Positions 17,765-27,020 of a stretch of DNA of 64,000 bases are shown piece by piece. The DNA is from an uncultured Pseudomonadales bacterium (lineage in GTDB: Bacteria; Pseudomonadota; Gammaproteobacteria; Pseudomonadales; Azotimanducaceae). How positions within the stretch are numbered: the first letter of the stretch is position 1; every line of letters begins with the position of its first letter. The position numbers and the translations under genes were made by a program. The DNA lies in the NCBI GenBank assembly GCA_958296295.1, contig OY282460.1, forward strand, positions 930,001 through 994,000, read 5' to 3'. A model generated the notes under the pieces. That model searched no databases. It was given only the letters and a program-made list of their open reading frames with translations, and was not told the origin of the DNA.

Positions 17765-17986
17765 TTGGGGCGCAGCGGGGACGGCGACGAGCTGCGCGGG
17801 AGCGGCCTCCGGATCGTCACGCGGGGACTGACCAGCGTCGGCAGCGCGGCGGCCGTGATCCTTTCGCTCGGCGACCGGCGCGAAGCCGGCCGGAACGCCC
17901 GCCTGCTCTACCACGGGGCGCGGGTGGCGGGGAGCTGCGCCCTGACCGCCGAGCGGGCCGCGCACCAGGAGGCGCTGGCCCGGTAG
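17765..17986 (+). pseudogene. ClpP-like serine protease fragment
   Basis: The frame reads RIVTRGLTSVGSAAAVILSL, then GDRREAGRNARLLYHGARVA and LTAERAAHQEALAR before a stop. The GSAAAVI segment followed by GD-R, a loop and a Y-H resembles the nucleophile strand and catalytic His region of ClpP/SDH-type proteases. Such domains are found in some mobile-element proteins. Both ends are missing, no start or ribosome-binding site is visible, and the family call is weak. Confidence 0.3.
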
Positions 17987-18203
17987 GCCGAACGCAAGCG
18001 GCGGCCAGGATGGAAAGGGGTGTATGGCCACGACGGCGTTTATGCGACGGGGGACGGTTTTTTCGTCACGGTCTTGATGTTCGAATGAGGTGATACGACG
18101 GGTTTCGGAGCAGCGAATTCCAGTCGGAACTGGCCGAGGCGCCTGCGCTCCATTTCGTCCGTCTTGATCCGATTGGTTGCCGATGTGCCGCCGCAAGGGG
18201 ATC

Positions 18204-18246
18204 GCGCCAGAGCGCCTGTTAGCCCCTGTGAGGCGTTTTGCGCTAG
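18204..18246. repeat. Dispersed palindromic repeat, copy 2
   Basis: It shares ATCGCGCCAGAGCGCC and AGCCCCTGTG with copy 1 at 12182, and the right end GCGTT-TGCGC-TAG with one-base length differences. It lies just upstream (plus-strand sense) of the coiled-coil membrane gene region at 18339. Confidence 0.6.
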
Positions 18247-18338
18247 GGGTGGCTATGGGCGTTTCGGGGGTTTGAGCGCCCTGTGATGGCTAGGGTGTGT
18301 GTCTGATAAGCGTGTGTGCCTATCGGTGGCTTTCGTCT

Positions 18339-18812
18339 CTAACAACTCGCGCTCGGCGGGAGTGCGTTGGCTGGAGCGGCGGCCAGCTCGGCGCGAAGTC
18401 GCTCAATCTCCACATTCAGTCTCGCGTTTTCCTTCTTCAGCCACAAGTATTCATCCACTTTCAAACTCGCCGCCGCGACTTGCGCTCGGCCTTGTACGAG
18501 TTTGAGTTCGGCGGCCAGCTGAGCCGTCTTCGCGGTGGACAAGTTCAACTTCGCGGTGGACAACTGCAATTTCGCCGCTTGACGATCTGCGTTGATGGTG
18601 ACGTTGGCGATGGACAACATCCATGCTAACGGAGCGACAACCACCAAGAACGTGGCACTCACCCCCACGAAGTTGGACGGGTCGATCCTAAACAACTCAA
18701 TCGACACCCACCCCGTAACAACCACGATCACGCCCATGACCGTGTAGCCGCCCGTCATAGACACCCTGATCTGTTTGACCTTCGTCATCAAACGCTTCGC
18801 TATTGCCCACAT
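18339..18812 (-). CDS. Small membrane protein with C-terminal coiled coil
   Basis: ATG 18812 is preceded by AAAGGA and follows the stop of another frame by one base. The 157 residues start MWAIAKRLMTKVKQIRVSMT. Two hydrophobic segments follow (about 20-40 and 48-68: VMGVIVVVTGWVSIELF and GVSATFLVVVAPLAWMLSIA). The C-terminal half is a long Ala/Leu/Lys-rich coiled coil with a repeated LSTAKLNLSTAK unit, ending LKKENARLNVEIERLRAELA. No family is recognised. The position next to mobilization relics suggests an accessory function of the element, such as surface exclusion or holding a complex at the membrane; this is speculation. Confidence 0.65.
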   Translation of the reverse strand: MWAIAKRLMTKVKQIRVSMTGGYTVMGVIVVVTGWVSIELFRIDPSNFVGVSATFLVVVAPLAWMLSIANVTINADRQAAKLQLSTAKLNLSTAKTAQLAAELKLVQGRAQVAAASLKVDEYLWLKKENARLNVEIERLRAELAAAPANALPPSASC

Positions 18813-18813
18813 C

Positions 18814-18978
18814 TCACATCCTTTGCCATTCTTCCGCCCAATACGCCTTGTCGTCCTCCAAATCCACCTCCACGATCCCCCCGGCCTCGCGCCGCTCGAA
18901 CAGATCCCACAGGCAGTCCGACCGATGCTCGGACCGGAGCGAGCGCAGCGCCCCCGTCTCGTCCGTGTATCGCGGCGT
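18814..18978 (-). pseudogene. Short relic ending one base before the coiled-coil gene
   Basis: This 54-codon piece reads LRSLRSEHRSDCLWDLFERR, then GGIVEVDLEDDKAYWAEEWQ, with composition like a real protein. It terminates at TGA 18816-18814, one base before the next gene's ATG, as expected for an operon partner. An in-frame TAG at 18981-18979 cuts it from the upstream frame, so it is either a decayed gene or one with an amber mutation. Family unknown. Confidence 0.4.
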
Positions 18979-19180
18979 CTATTCCGACGTCGCCCACGGC
19001 CCCGAATTCGAGGCGAAGGCGGGGCGTCCACCCTGGCGCTCGAAGGGTGCATGGCGGCCGAGTTTCGGACGAGCAAGGAGCGGCGGAGAGGCGCGGGCGT
19101 TTGCGTTTTCGTCCGAACTTCGGCGGAATGTATCACAGCAGCGGAATCCCCGCGCTGGCGGACGCGAGTACCCACCGCGG

Positions 19181-19637
19181 CCTGTCGCTCCCCCTTGTCG
19201 CGTTTCGGCGCGGCGCTGGCGGGCGGCTTGACGAACAGCGCCGCCACGTCGGCCCGCTCCCTCTCGTCGCCGTGGAGGGCCAGATGCGCCCTGTCCATCC
19301 ACACCTCGGCGTCGTCGATCCGCGGGGAACCTAGCCCCTCGTCCACGCACTTCGTCGCCATGCGGATGCGGTCGAGCATTTCGCGGTTGGCCAGATCGGC
19401 CCTCTCGGCGGTACGGAGCTTGCGCTCGGCGATCTCGTCCGTGCGCTTGATCGCCCGGCGCTGCTCGATGAGCGTGCTGTGCGCCCTCTCGTGCGCGTCA
19501 AGGTGGCGCTTGCGTTCGGCCTGCCGCTCCTGTTCGGCCTTCTGGAGTTTCTCCCGGTCGTCCAGCTCGGCGACGCGCTTCTTGTGCGCCTCGCTCCGCG
19601 CCTTGAGCTTCGCGGTGAGCTCCCGTGACGGCCACAC
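19181..19637 (-). pseudogene. Second MobV-type gene, C-terminal relic
   Basis: About 150 residues from 19637 align clearly with the C-terminal third of the mob gene at 23962-25350. Both contain AERKLR-AER-DLANRE, then LGSPRI-DA--WMDRAHLA and HGDERER--VAALF-KP. The relaxase domain with the histidine motif is missing, and the reading frame continues past the homology into unrelated sequence. It lies on the opposite strand from the intact copy, so the region received at least two related elements or was duplicated and inverted. Confidence 0.7.
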
Positions 19638-19639
19638 GC

Positions 19640-20459
19640 TGGATCAGGCTGCTGCTGCGTTGGGTATCTCGGTGGCGGCGCTCTGTCACTGGCGCCAGAA
19701 GCACGGCTTTCCGCTGGACGGCCGGCGCATCACTCTCCCAACCGCGTCAAAGGCGTTTGGCTCCGCCTGCGCATTCGGCTGGCCTTGTGGAGGGAACGGC
19801 GCGGGGAAGGCGCATGACGGACGCTCTGGCCGCGGTGGTGATCCCGATGTCCGCCGCGGCATGGTGCATACCCGGCTTCGTCGCGTTGGCTCGCACCCAT
19901 CCGCAGTACCCATCCATCTGCGCGATCAACGTGCTATCGGGAACGCCCGGGGTTGGGCCCGAACTTCCTCCTCCGTTTCCCGTTTGGAGGAGGAAGTGCC
20001 GCTATTGCCGACTCGACCTCGGCAACCGTTTCCATTGTTAGCTTGCCAACGGGTTGGCACACGCCTTCGGGACCGTCCGTCGCGCCGTTTCGTGTCCGAA
20101 TCCGTGTACCGCCACGACCGCGGACGGAATGTGGAACCGTTCCGTATTCACAAGATTTCTCCCAATCCAAGATGCCAGGAACACTAGCGCAGCCCATACG
20201 CAAACGCCCCGGAAGCCGAGGCGCTTGGGTGGCGGGGCGAGACCGCCGGTTTGCTCCAAAAGGATGAGCAAAATAACTGTACCACATTTCGCCAGCGCCT
20301 TCCAGCTCGGACACCGCTAGCGACGTGTACGCGGACGCAGCGTTTAGTCTATGTTTGCGGGTGTTGACATTAAAACATAAAGTGGGAGGATAGTTCATTT
20401 TGGCGTTGATATTATTGACGAAAACGCGGTTTGAAAAAAAGTCGACTAACGTCACCGAA
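19640..20459. other. Gap upstream of the primase-helicase gene
   Basis: No full gene is supported. A plus-strand piece near 19635-19740 reads LDQAAAALGISVAALCHWRQ, which looks like a helix-turn-helix from a lost protein. From about 20330 the sequence turns AT-rich, as expected for a promoter or replication region. A TTGACA at 20364-20369 with GATAGT 19 bases later is a weak promoter candidate. Confidence 0.35.
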
Positions 20460-20489
20460 GCCGTATGATGTGAATGAATCGCATACGGC
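20460..20489. promoter_or_regulatory. Inverted repeat upstream of the primase-helicase gene
   Basis: GCCGTATG (20460-20467) and CATACGGC (20482-20489) are perfect 8-bp arms around 14 bases, ending 38 bp before the ATG. A related GGTATGCGG follows at about 20491. It could be an operator for copy control of the replication gene. Confidence 0.45.
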
Positions 20490-20527
20490 GGGTATGCGGA
20501 TGATACTCCAAAAGGACATCTCACCAC

Positions 20528-23023
20528 ATGAGCGACTTGGCGCGCTTGGACCAGCTCGAGGGGCATCCCGGCGTGGTGGCGGACGACGCGCAATCCAACG
20601 GCGCGACCAACTGGACCGAGCGGTACCCGACGGTTGTCGTCGCGCTTGCCGAACTGCGACGCCGATTCACAAACCTTAGGTTTTGCGCGAGCAGGGGCAA
20701 AGGCAAGGCGTTGGAGGCCGCATGGCAAACGCGGATACGCGCCGCCGATCCGAAGCGGTGGCCCGTGTCGTGGGCGGGAAGAGACGAGTATTGCATCGTC
20801 CCGTCAACCGCCGGACTTTTCCTTGTGGACATCGACGCCGCCTTTGACGACCCCGATGATCCCGATAGCGAGCGGAAGCCGACACGGGAAGAGGCCGTGG
20901 CGTTGAAGGACGCGCTTGGCGGCAAGGCGCTTCTCTACGAGTCCACCAAAGGGAAATCCTCGTGGCACATCCTCTTCGCGGACGCGGCAAATGGTGGTCA
21001 AGACTGGAGGGAGTTGAAGGGGGCCACCAGTGCCGGATTCGCAAGCGCCAACGGACTGCTGCACACGCTGGACGACGGCATCGTGTTGAAATTTGATACC
21101 CGCGGCGGCGGCGTGAATCGTGGCGGGGTGAATGCGGGGAAAGTGAACGGCGCCCGGATAGACGCGAACAGACGGCGCGTCGTCAAGATGCTGCAAGCCC
21201 TGGACGGCGGCGTCACGCCAATCGAGCGACCGCAAGTGCTCGCCGATGCGCGGGCGGCTAGGAAAACATGGGGGAAGGCGTTCGTGTCCACCGCGAAGGG
21301 CGGGGGATGCCATCCGAAGATCCTCGAGCGCACTGCCGCAATGGTCGGACTCCCCCCAGACGACGTCAAAGCGGCAATGGCGGAACTTGTTGACGAAATC
21401 GCGCAGACGCGAGCGGAACGGGACAAGTCGCCCGGACTGGAAGCCGAGCGGGAGATCGCGCAAGAGGAGGCCGCCCGTGCGTACAAGGGAGCGAAGGACC
21501 GCGCTGCCGGGGAACGCAATGCGCGGGCCGCGGCTGATGCGGCAGGGCGCAAGCGGCGGCGGGAACAGGCGGAGCCTTCCCCCGTCAAGGACGAGAATCA
21601 GTTCGAGTCGCAACTGGTCTACGACTCGGTCGACCAACTGGTGAGCGCCTTCAACGACAGGTACGCCTGCTACCACTCGAAGGAGGCGCGCGTCATAGAC
21701 CTTCTGGCGACGGCGGTTTCGGACTCCATCTGGCCGGAGATGATGAGCTACACGTCGTTCGAGCAAGCCGTCGAGCATGTGAAGGTCCGCAAAGAGGTCA
21801 ACGGCGAAATGATGCTTGTGAAAGCGGCGCCGCAGTGGCTGAAGCACGGCGACAGGCTGCGCTACAAGGGAGGCATGGAGGTGCTAGGCCCGAACGAGCG
21901 GCGGCGCAACCCGTATGCGTTTCCCGTGATCGTTAGTCCGCCCACCGACTTGAAGGAAGGCAACGCCGAAACGCTTGAAAAGTTCCTGCGCGAAATCGTG
22001 TGCGGCGGCGACGAGCATGTGTACGAGTGGTTGGCAGACTGGCTCGCGGACTGCGTCCAACGCCCTCATGCATCCGGACCGGGAACGGCGGTTCTGTTGA
22101 CGGGATGGGTTGGCAGCGGCAAGTCCATCGTCTACGACAGAATAATGCTGCCCATACTCGGACAAAAGCATTGCGCGAAGATGACGGATGTGGCGAATGC
22201 GCTCGGCGGCGGCTTCAATCACGATTTAATGGCGAAAACTCTCTGCTTCGCGGACGAGGTCATTTTCGAGCGCGACCGGCGAACCATGCAGCGGCTGAAA
22301 GACTGGTGCATGGCACCGACCTTCCGCTACGAGCGCAAATTTCAAGATCCCATCACCTGCCGCAACACGAACCGGCTGCTCGCCGCGACGAACTCGGCCG
22401 TGGCGGCCGCGCTCGAAGCGGGGGACCGGCGCTTCCTAGTCGTCGAGACTCCGATCCGGTTCACCGACACGCAGATAGCGGCGGGGGAGAGCGTCAAGAT
22501 GTTCAAGCCGTACTTCAGCTGGTTCGAGGCGAACGTGGCCGTGATGGCGCGGTGGTTCATGGACAGGAAGGTCGACATTGACCGCTTGCGAACGCCGCCC
22601 ATAACGGACGCCAAGAAGCGCGCGATTCTGGGGACGGACTCGGTGCTGAGCGCTCTGGCGGAACTCGCCGCTGACGGAGTGATCGAAGGCGACAAGGAAG
22701 GCTTGGGCGCGATCACTTCCGGCGCGCTGCTGAGCATGACCGGCGACCGCCACATGTCGCGCCGCAACGTCATCAACCACACGCGGGAGTTGCTTGGCGA
22801 AGGCAACGTGGCCAAGACGATCAACGCCTACGAAATCGTCCAACGGGCGCGGGACAAGGACGGGGAATGGGTAGTTGCCAGAAGGCAGAGGGGCAAGGGG
22901 CTGCATTTGCCAACCCCCAAGCGACTCGCCGAACTCGTCAACCCGCGCCTGCCCGAAGCCGACCAAATCCACGATGCCCCCGCCGAGTGGCGTAAATGGA
23001 AGCCCGACGCCACGCCGTTCTAG
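20528..23023 (+). CDS. Primase-helicase replication protein of a plasmid/integrative element
   Basis: An 831-residue protein with two enzymatic parts. The N-terminal third looks like an archaeo-eukaryotic primase/prim-pol: LFLVDIDAAFDD gives Asp101 and Asp103, and SSWHILFADA supplies a conserved His. A charged, Ala/Arg-rich linker spans about 300-360. The C-terminal part is a superfamily-3/DUF5906-type helicase with Walker A GWVGSGKS (about 526-533), then CFADEV and LLAATNSA (sensor). Such fusions initiate replication of plasmids, satellites and P4-like elements. Start ATG 20528 has AAGGA upstream. It stands 5' of the tandem repeats and the mob gene, so the three form a replication-mobilization core. 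Confidence 0.8.
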   Translation: MSDLARLDQLEGHPGVVADDAQSNGATNWTERYPTVVVALAELRRRFTNLRFCASRGKGKALEAAWQTRIRAADPKRWPVSWAGRDEYCIVPSTAGLFLVDIDAAFDDPDDPDSERKPTREEAVALKDALGGKALLYESTKGKSSWHILFADAANGGQDWRELKGATSAGFASANGLLHTLDDGIVLKFDTRGGGVNRGGVNAGKVNGARIDANRRRVVKMLQALDGGVTPIERPQVLADARAARKTWGKAFVSTAKGGGCHPKILERTAAMVGLPPDDVKAAMAELVDEIAQTRAERDKSPGLEAEREIAQEEAARAYKGAKDRAAGERNARAAADAAGRKRRREQAEPSPVKDENQFESQLVYDSVDQLVSAFNDRYACYHSKEARVIDLLATAVSDSIWPEMMSYTSFEQAVEHVKVRKEVNGEMMLVKAAPQWLKHGDRLRYKGGMEVLGPNERRRNPYAFPVIVSPPTDLKEGNAETLEKFLREIVCGGDEHVYEWLADWLADCVQRPHASGPGTAVLLTGWVGSGKSIVYDRIMLPILGQKHCAKMTDVANALGGGFNHDLMAKTLCFADEVIFERDRRTMQRLKDWCMAPTFRYERKFQDPITCRNTNRLLAATNSAVAAALEAGDRRFLVVETPIRFTDTQIAAGESVKMFKPYFSWFEANVAVMARWFMDRKVDIDRLRTPPITDAKKRAILGTDSVLSALAELAADGVIEGDKEGLGAITSGALLSMTGDRHMSRRNVINHTRELLGEGNVAKTINAYEIVQRARDKDGEWVVARRQRGKGLHLPTPKRLAELVNPRLPEADQIHDAPAEWRKWKPDATPF

Positions 23024-23177
23024 AGTTGTTCCCTTGTTCCCTTTGAGAGGGGGTTTCCGCCCTTGTGGGATGGGTACCCCCCTAGTAAGACCGAGTCACC
23101 CCTTCAAAAGGGAACAAGGGAACAAATCCAGTGTTATGGCGTTTGGCGGCGTTGGGCCATGTTGAGGAGACCGTGAA

Positions 23178-23630
23178 GTGAGCATTGAGCATGATCAAGC
23201 CCCGATGTCGGCGCTTCTCAACCAAGCGCGACAGCGGCGCGCGCAGCCAGCCAAGCCGTCCCCCGAAGCGCCGGCGCAAACTCCACCCGCCCGCCCGGAT
23301 GGAACGCCGACCAACGCTGCCCGGCTCGTTGAAGTAGAGCGCGGACTGGCCGCCTTGACCGATGACACCGGCAGCAGGTTGTCCGCCGTTGAAGGCGAGT
23401 TGGCCGTCCGCGAACTGGAGCCGCCCGGTCCGCTCACCGAGCAGCAGTTGTACGAGCGGATGCTGCGGAACGGCGCGACCGAGGACATGGCGAGCCGGAA
23501 CGCCAAGGCCATCTTCGACAACCTTGAAGGCTACGACGGCCCCGGCTGCGTTCCACTCCAACGCCGCGGTCAACCATCACCATCGGCGACGGCAACGGAG
23601 CGTAGCGAAGGCGCAGTCCCCGGCCAATAA
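23178..23630 (+). CDS. Hypothetical accessory protein of the rep-mob module
   Basis: The 150-residue frame starts at GTG 23178 with GAGGAGA seven bases upstream. The first 60 residues are Pro/Ala/Gln-rich and probably disordered. A folded-looking segment follows: EVERGLAALTDDTGSRLSAV, LTEQQLYERMLRNGATEDMA and NAKAIFDNLEGYDGPG. No family is recognised. The position between the primase-helicase and the repeats suggests a replication or mobilization accessory protein. The last 20 residues may be read-through: a gene ending nearer 23560 cannot be excluded. Confidence 0.55.
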   Translation: MSIEHDQAPMSALLNQARQRRAQPAKPSPEAPAQTPPARPDGTPTNAARLVEVERGLAALTDDTGSRLSAVEGELAVRELEPPGPLTEQQLYERMLRNGATEDMASRNAKAIFDNLEGYDGPGCVPLQRRGQPSPSATATERSEGAVPGQ

Positions 23631-23762
23631 AACCACCTCGTTTTTGTTGGCCGTCCGCCTCCGGGCGGGGGAATCCAAAGGGGGCGCAGCGCCCCTTGGC
23701 GCAACACCCGAAGGGTGCCAATTCAGCGAAGCGACCTGCGAAGCGGGTGAATTGGGGATTAC

Positions 23763-23888
23763 GTTCCCCATTAAGGGCCGCTTGTTCCCCATTAAGGGCC
23801 GCTTGTTCCCCATTAAGGGCCGCTTGTTCCCCATTAAGGGCCGCTTGTTCCCCATTAAGGGCCGCTTGTTCCCCATTAAGGGCCGCTT
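23763..23888 (+). repeat. Six perfect 21-bp tandem repeats (iteron-like)
   Basis: Six identical head-to-tail copies of a 21-bp unit, with core TTCCCCATTAAGGGCCGC, lie between the replication gene and the mob gene. The unit length is two helical turns, so a protein bound to each would line up on one face, as with plasmid iterons. Each unit contains the near-palindrome CCCC-ATTAA-GGGC. There are no spacers, so it is not a CRISPR array. It may be the origin of replication or the transfer-origin region. Confidence 0.85.
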
Positions 23889-23961
23889 GCGGCCCGGATG
23901 CTTCAAACAGACATTCTCCCCGCGTGAACGCGGGTTTCCCCTCTGGTGATACATTCCCCCC

Positions 23962-25350
23962 ATGCCCCATGCGATCGGCATAAGGCGCGGACTCATATCC
24001 GGCGCGAACATCCCTCCCCGGAGGGCGCATGTCCGCGGCGAGACACGAAGCCTCGCCACGAAGCTCGCCAACCCCGAAGCGGAGCGGCCCGACGTGGTGA
24101 CGCTCTCTCCCGAGATCGATCCGCTGAAACTCGCCACGCTCGAGAAGATGCGGCGCAGATACCTCCGGGGGAAGCGCGGCGCGCGGCCGAGCCCCCTGGC
24201 CGAACTCGTGCTCTGGGGGCCGCCGAGACACGCCGCCGAGGACGCGTGGCCGAGGGAGAGATCCCAAGAGTGGGGGGAGGCGTCCCTGAAATGGGTGCGG
24301 GCGCACTTCCCGGACAGCCCCGTCACGGAGTCCGCGTTGCACATGGACGAGGGCAGCCCGCACGTCCACGTCTGCCTGTTTCCGCGCTACACGGACGCCG
24401 CGGGGGAGACGGCCTACGGCTGGAAAAGGGCGGAAAGAGCGGCCACGGACAGGCTGAGGGGCGACGAGCCGCTGTTGAATGCGGGGCGCCAACACGTCCG
24501 CGGCAGGGAACGCGCGGGGGACGCCATGACCATGCTGCTCGACGACTACCACAAGTCGGTCGGCGCGCGGTTCGGCCTCGCCCGCGGCGAGCGCGGATCG
24601 GGGCGCAAGCACAGGGCCATCACGATCGACGAGGCCACCCGGCGCCACGCCGAGGACAGGTCGGCGAAACTCGACGTGCGGGAGGCCGAGATCGCGGAGG
24701 CCGACGCGGAGTCCAAACGGACGGACGCCGCGTCCAAGAGGCGGAAGGTCCGGCTCGACAAGGAGATCGCGCGCTTCAACCAGCATGTCGGGGAGTTCAA
24801 CGCCAACGTCAAGGCGCGGGCCGCCAGGTTCGAAGAGCGCGAGAACGGGCTCAAGGCGCGGATCGCCGCCCAGGTGGAACGCGACAAGGCCGAACGCGAG
24901 CGGTTGAACGAGCGCGCACGGCACATCGAGGCGGACGAGCGGGCGCACGGCACACTCGTCGAGCAGCGCCGGCGCGTCAAGCGTAGGGGGGATGTCGCCG
25001 AGCGCAAGCTCCGCATCGCGGAGAGAACCGATCTGGCCAACCGCGAAAAGATCGACCGCATCAGCATGGCGATGAAGTGCCTGGACGCCGGCCTCGGCTC
25101 GCCGCGGATCGAAGACGCCGGCCTGTGGATGGACCGGGCGCACCTGGCCGTCCACGGCGACGAGAGGGAGAGGGCGGCGATCGCCGCCTTGTTCGCCAAA
25201 CCCGGCGCCGCGCCGGCGGCGAAGCGCGACTGGGGGCAGGCGCTCCGCAGCTCCAGCGCGGTCCGCCGACCGGGGCCGGCGAGCGCTCATCGGCCAATCC
25301 GCCGTTTCGACGAACCGCGGGCCGGCGGCTTTGGGGGAAGTAGGCGTTAG
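23962..25350 (+). CDS. MobV/Pre-type relaxase
   Basis: A 462-residue mobilization protein. The catalytic three-histidine motif is HMDEGSPHVHVCLFP (His127, His134, His136), the MobV form of H-x-DE-x-x-PH-x-H. The N-terminal region carries the conserved Arg/Asn-containing start of the fold. From about residue 205 the protein is a long charged coiled coil (EAEIAEADAESKRTDAASKR onward), and the end is Pro/Arg-rich. The relaxase nicks the transfer origin and pilots the strand into a recipient using a helper conjugation system; no mating-pair genes are present here. The tandem repeats lie 75 bp upstream. A relic of a second copy lies at 19181-19637 on the other strand. Confidence 0.88.
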   Translation: MPHAIGIRRGLISGANIPPRRAHVRGETRSLATKLANPEAERPDVVTLSPEIDPLKLATLEKMRRRYLRGKRGARPSPLAELVLWGPPRHAAEDAWPRERSQEWGEASLKWVRAHFPDSPVTESALHMDEGSPHVHVCLFPRYTDAAGETAYGWKRAERAATDRLRGDEPLLNAGRQHVRGRERAGDAMTMLLDDYHKSVGARFGLARGERGSGRKHRAITIDEATRRHAEDRSAKLDVREAEIAEADAESKRTDAASKRRKVRLDKEIARFNQHVGEFNANVKARAARFEERENGLKARIAAQVERDKAERERLNERARHIEADERAHGTLVEQRRRVKRRGDVAERKLRIAERTDLANREKIDRISMAMKCLDAGLGSPRIEDAGLWMDRAHLAVHGDERERAAIAALFAKPGAAPAAKRDWGQALRSSSAVRRPGPASAHRPIRRFDEPRAGGFGGSRR

Positions 25351-25496
25351 CTTTCAGTCGTTCCAACGATTAGGGGGTTTCCAGTCGCAATCTCTCCACT
25401 GGCCACGTTTGGAGCAATGGAACACGCAACTGCTTTGCGCGCTGTCCGCTGACCAGCAGCCATAAGCTCCTAGCTTTCCGGAGATCGTGACAACCT

Positions 25497-27020
25497 GTGT
25501 TCTTCGAACAATGCTTTGGGCTCGGGGCCAAAGTGTTGCGCCGGGCCGTTGGCGGTTCCAACCAGTTCGCCACGGTGGAGCTGGGCGAAAAGACCGGCAC
25601 CCATGGCGACTCGTCGCTCTGGTGGACATGGCAGCCGGCAGCCGGCGACACCTGGTACCGCTTCGCGCTGGAGACCGGTCGCGACGTTCTCACCGTGTAC
25701 AAGATGACCGGCGCGGGGTTCGAGGGCTTGGAGTTGGTCGCCGTGAGCCAAGAACCCGTGGGCCCGCACGAGGCAATCTTCCAAGCCGAGCAAGGCGCGC
25801 GCTACGTCATCCGGCTGGGCGCGCTCTATCGGGACATCGACGAGCGCCAAGATGGCGCGCGTGGCGACTTCGAGATCCGCTGGGAGGTGAACGGCCCGCC
25901 GGTCTGGCTGCTTTCCGCCGGCCGGGTAGCGGCCGGCGTGCCGAACGACGACGGCGTGCCGCTGGATCTGCCGCCTGTGTTCGACGGCGCGTTCAATGCC
26001 GACGGCGCCGCGCTGTACGCGAACACCGCCTCTGGCCTGCGGGTCTTCCAACGCGACGCGGCCACCGGCGCCCTGACGTGGGCGCAGGCGTTGGATCCGG
26101 TCGGCCCCAGGCCGGACGCCTTGCTTTGGGACCAGGATTCGCGGTCGCTGATCACCGGCTCTTGCGCTGGATGGCACGCGTTCGCCGCCGGCGCCGATGC
26201 CGACGGGGTGCCGACGCTCGCCCACGCGGGCGCGATGGGCGGCGTCGCGCCGTGCGCGAGTTCGTGGGACGGGTTCAGTCCGCACCCGGGGGGCCGACTG
26301 ACGTTCCTGACGCCTGGACGCGCGTTTGTTTCGCTGGTGCAGGCGGGCCGCGCCATCGAAACCCACGCCTTGGACGAGCAGCGCGCTTCGCTCGCGCTGG
26401 TCGACAGCTTGGGCTACTTCGACTTCCAGCACGCCGCCGCGCACGGGGACGGAGTACACGTGTACGCGGCCGCCGACGATCAGCTGCTCGTGCTGCGACG
26501 CGACGAAGCGGGCGCATTGCGCGTGTCGACGGCGCTGGGCGACGGCGACGGCGAGTTCGGCGCCGAGATCCAGGGCATGACGTCCCTGCGGATGCTCGCC
26601 GTCGACAACAGCGGCGAGCACCTGTTCGCGTTCGCCGAACAAGGGAAGCGCACGCTGGCGTTCGATCTGCGGGAAGACCCCTCGCGCCCGCGCTTCATGG
26701 GGGGCGTTCGCGTCCAAACAGGCCCGTCCTACAACCAGCCCGCCGAAGACGACGAATGCCTCAGCGCGCAAGTGCGCAACACCACGCCCGCCGTGGACGT
26801 GTTCTGCACGCGGTTCGCCTACACCGTCGCCTTGCGGCCCGACGGCAGCGTGCGACAAACGGACTACGTCGCCCCGGGAAAGTGGGATCGGATGGGAAAC
26901 CGAATGCCGAGATACGCCTCACCTTGGCAAATCGGCTTGGCGAGCCCCGACGGCAAGCACATCTACGCCATCTACGGTTTGGATCAGATCACGATACTCG
27001 AACGCTTCGAGAGCCATTGA
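25497..27020 (+). CDS. Beta-propeller-like protein, N-terminally truncated at an element junction
   Basis: The open frame of 507 residues starts at GTG 25497, right after an in-frame TGA and without a Shine-Dalgarno. It opens in the middle of a beta-sandwich of pre-peptidase (PPC) type: FATVELGEKTGTHGDSSLWW and WYRFALETGRDVLTVYK. The rest is a series of 40-50-residue repeats such as GAFNADGAALYANTASGLRV and VDNSGEHLFAFAEQGKRTLA, which look like propeller blades. A secreted parent protein is likely, but no signal peptide remains. The 5' part was probably removed when the rep-mob element inserted or recombined at about 25350-25490. No enzymatic motif is seen. Confidence 0.6.
   Translation: MFFEQCFGLGAKVLRRAVGGSNQFATVELGEKTGTHGDSSLWWTWQPAAGDTWYRFALETGRDVLTVYKMTGAGFEGLELVAVSQEPVGPHEAIFQAEQGARYVIRLGALYRDIDERQDGARGDFEIRWEVNGPPVWLLSAGRVAAGVPNDDGVPLDLPPVFDGAFNADGAALYANTASGLRVFQRDAATGALTWAQALDPVGPRPDALLWDQDSRSLITGSCAGWHAFAAGADADGVPTLAHAGAMGGVAPCASSWDGFSPHPGGRLTFLTPGRAFVSLVQAGRAIETHALDEQRASLALVDSLGYFDFQHAAAHGDGVHVYAAADDQLLVLRRDEAGALRVSTALGDGDGEFGAEIQGMTSLRMLAVDNSGEHLFAFAEQGKRTLAFDLREDPSRPRFMGGVRVQTGPSYNQPAEDDECLSAQVRNTTPAVDVFCTRFAYTVALRPDGSVRQTDYVAPGKWDRMGNRMPRYASPWQIGLASPDGKHIYAIYGLDQITILERFESH

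Larger units (their letters stand above)
17529..18338. other. Gene-poor gap with decayed pieces
   Basis: Apart from a ClpP-like scrap (17765-17986) and a dispersed repeat (18204-18246), no coding feature is supported here. The sequence is GC-rich with many accidental open frames. It separates the R-M module from the second mob relic region. Confidence 0.4.

Noticed and set aside
19747-20271. Short minus-strand frames with a hydrophobic stretch (VWAALVFLASWIG)
   Set aside because: No usable start and no family; likely chance openings in decayed DNA.
23763-23888. Possible CRISPR array
   Set aside because: The units are directly adjacent with no spacers, and no cas genes are present.
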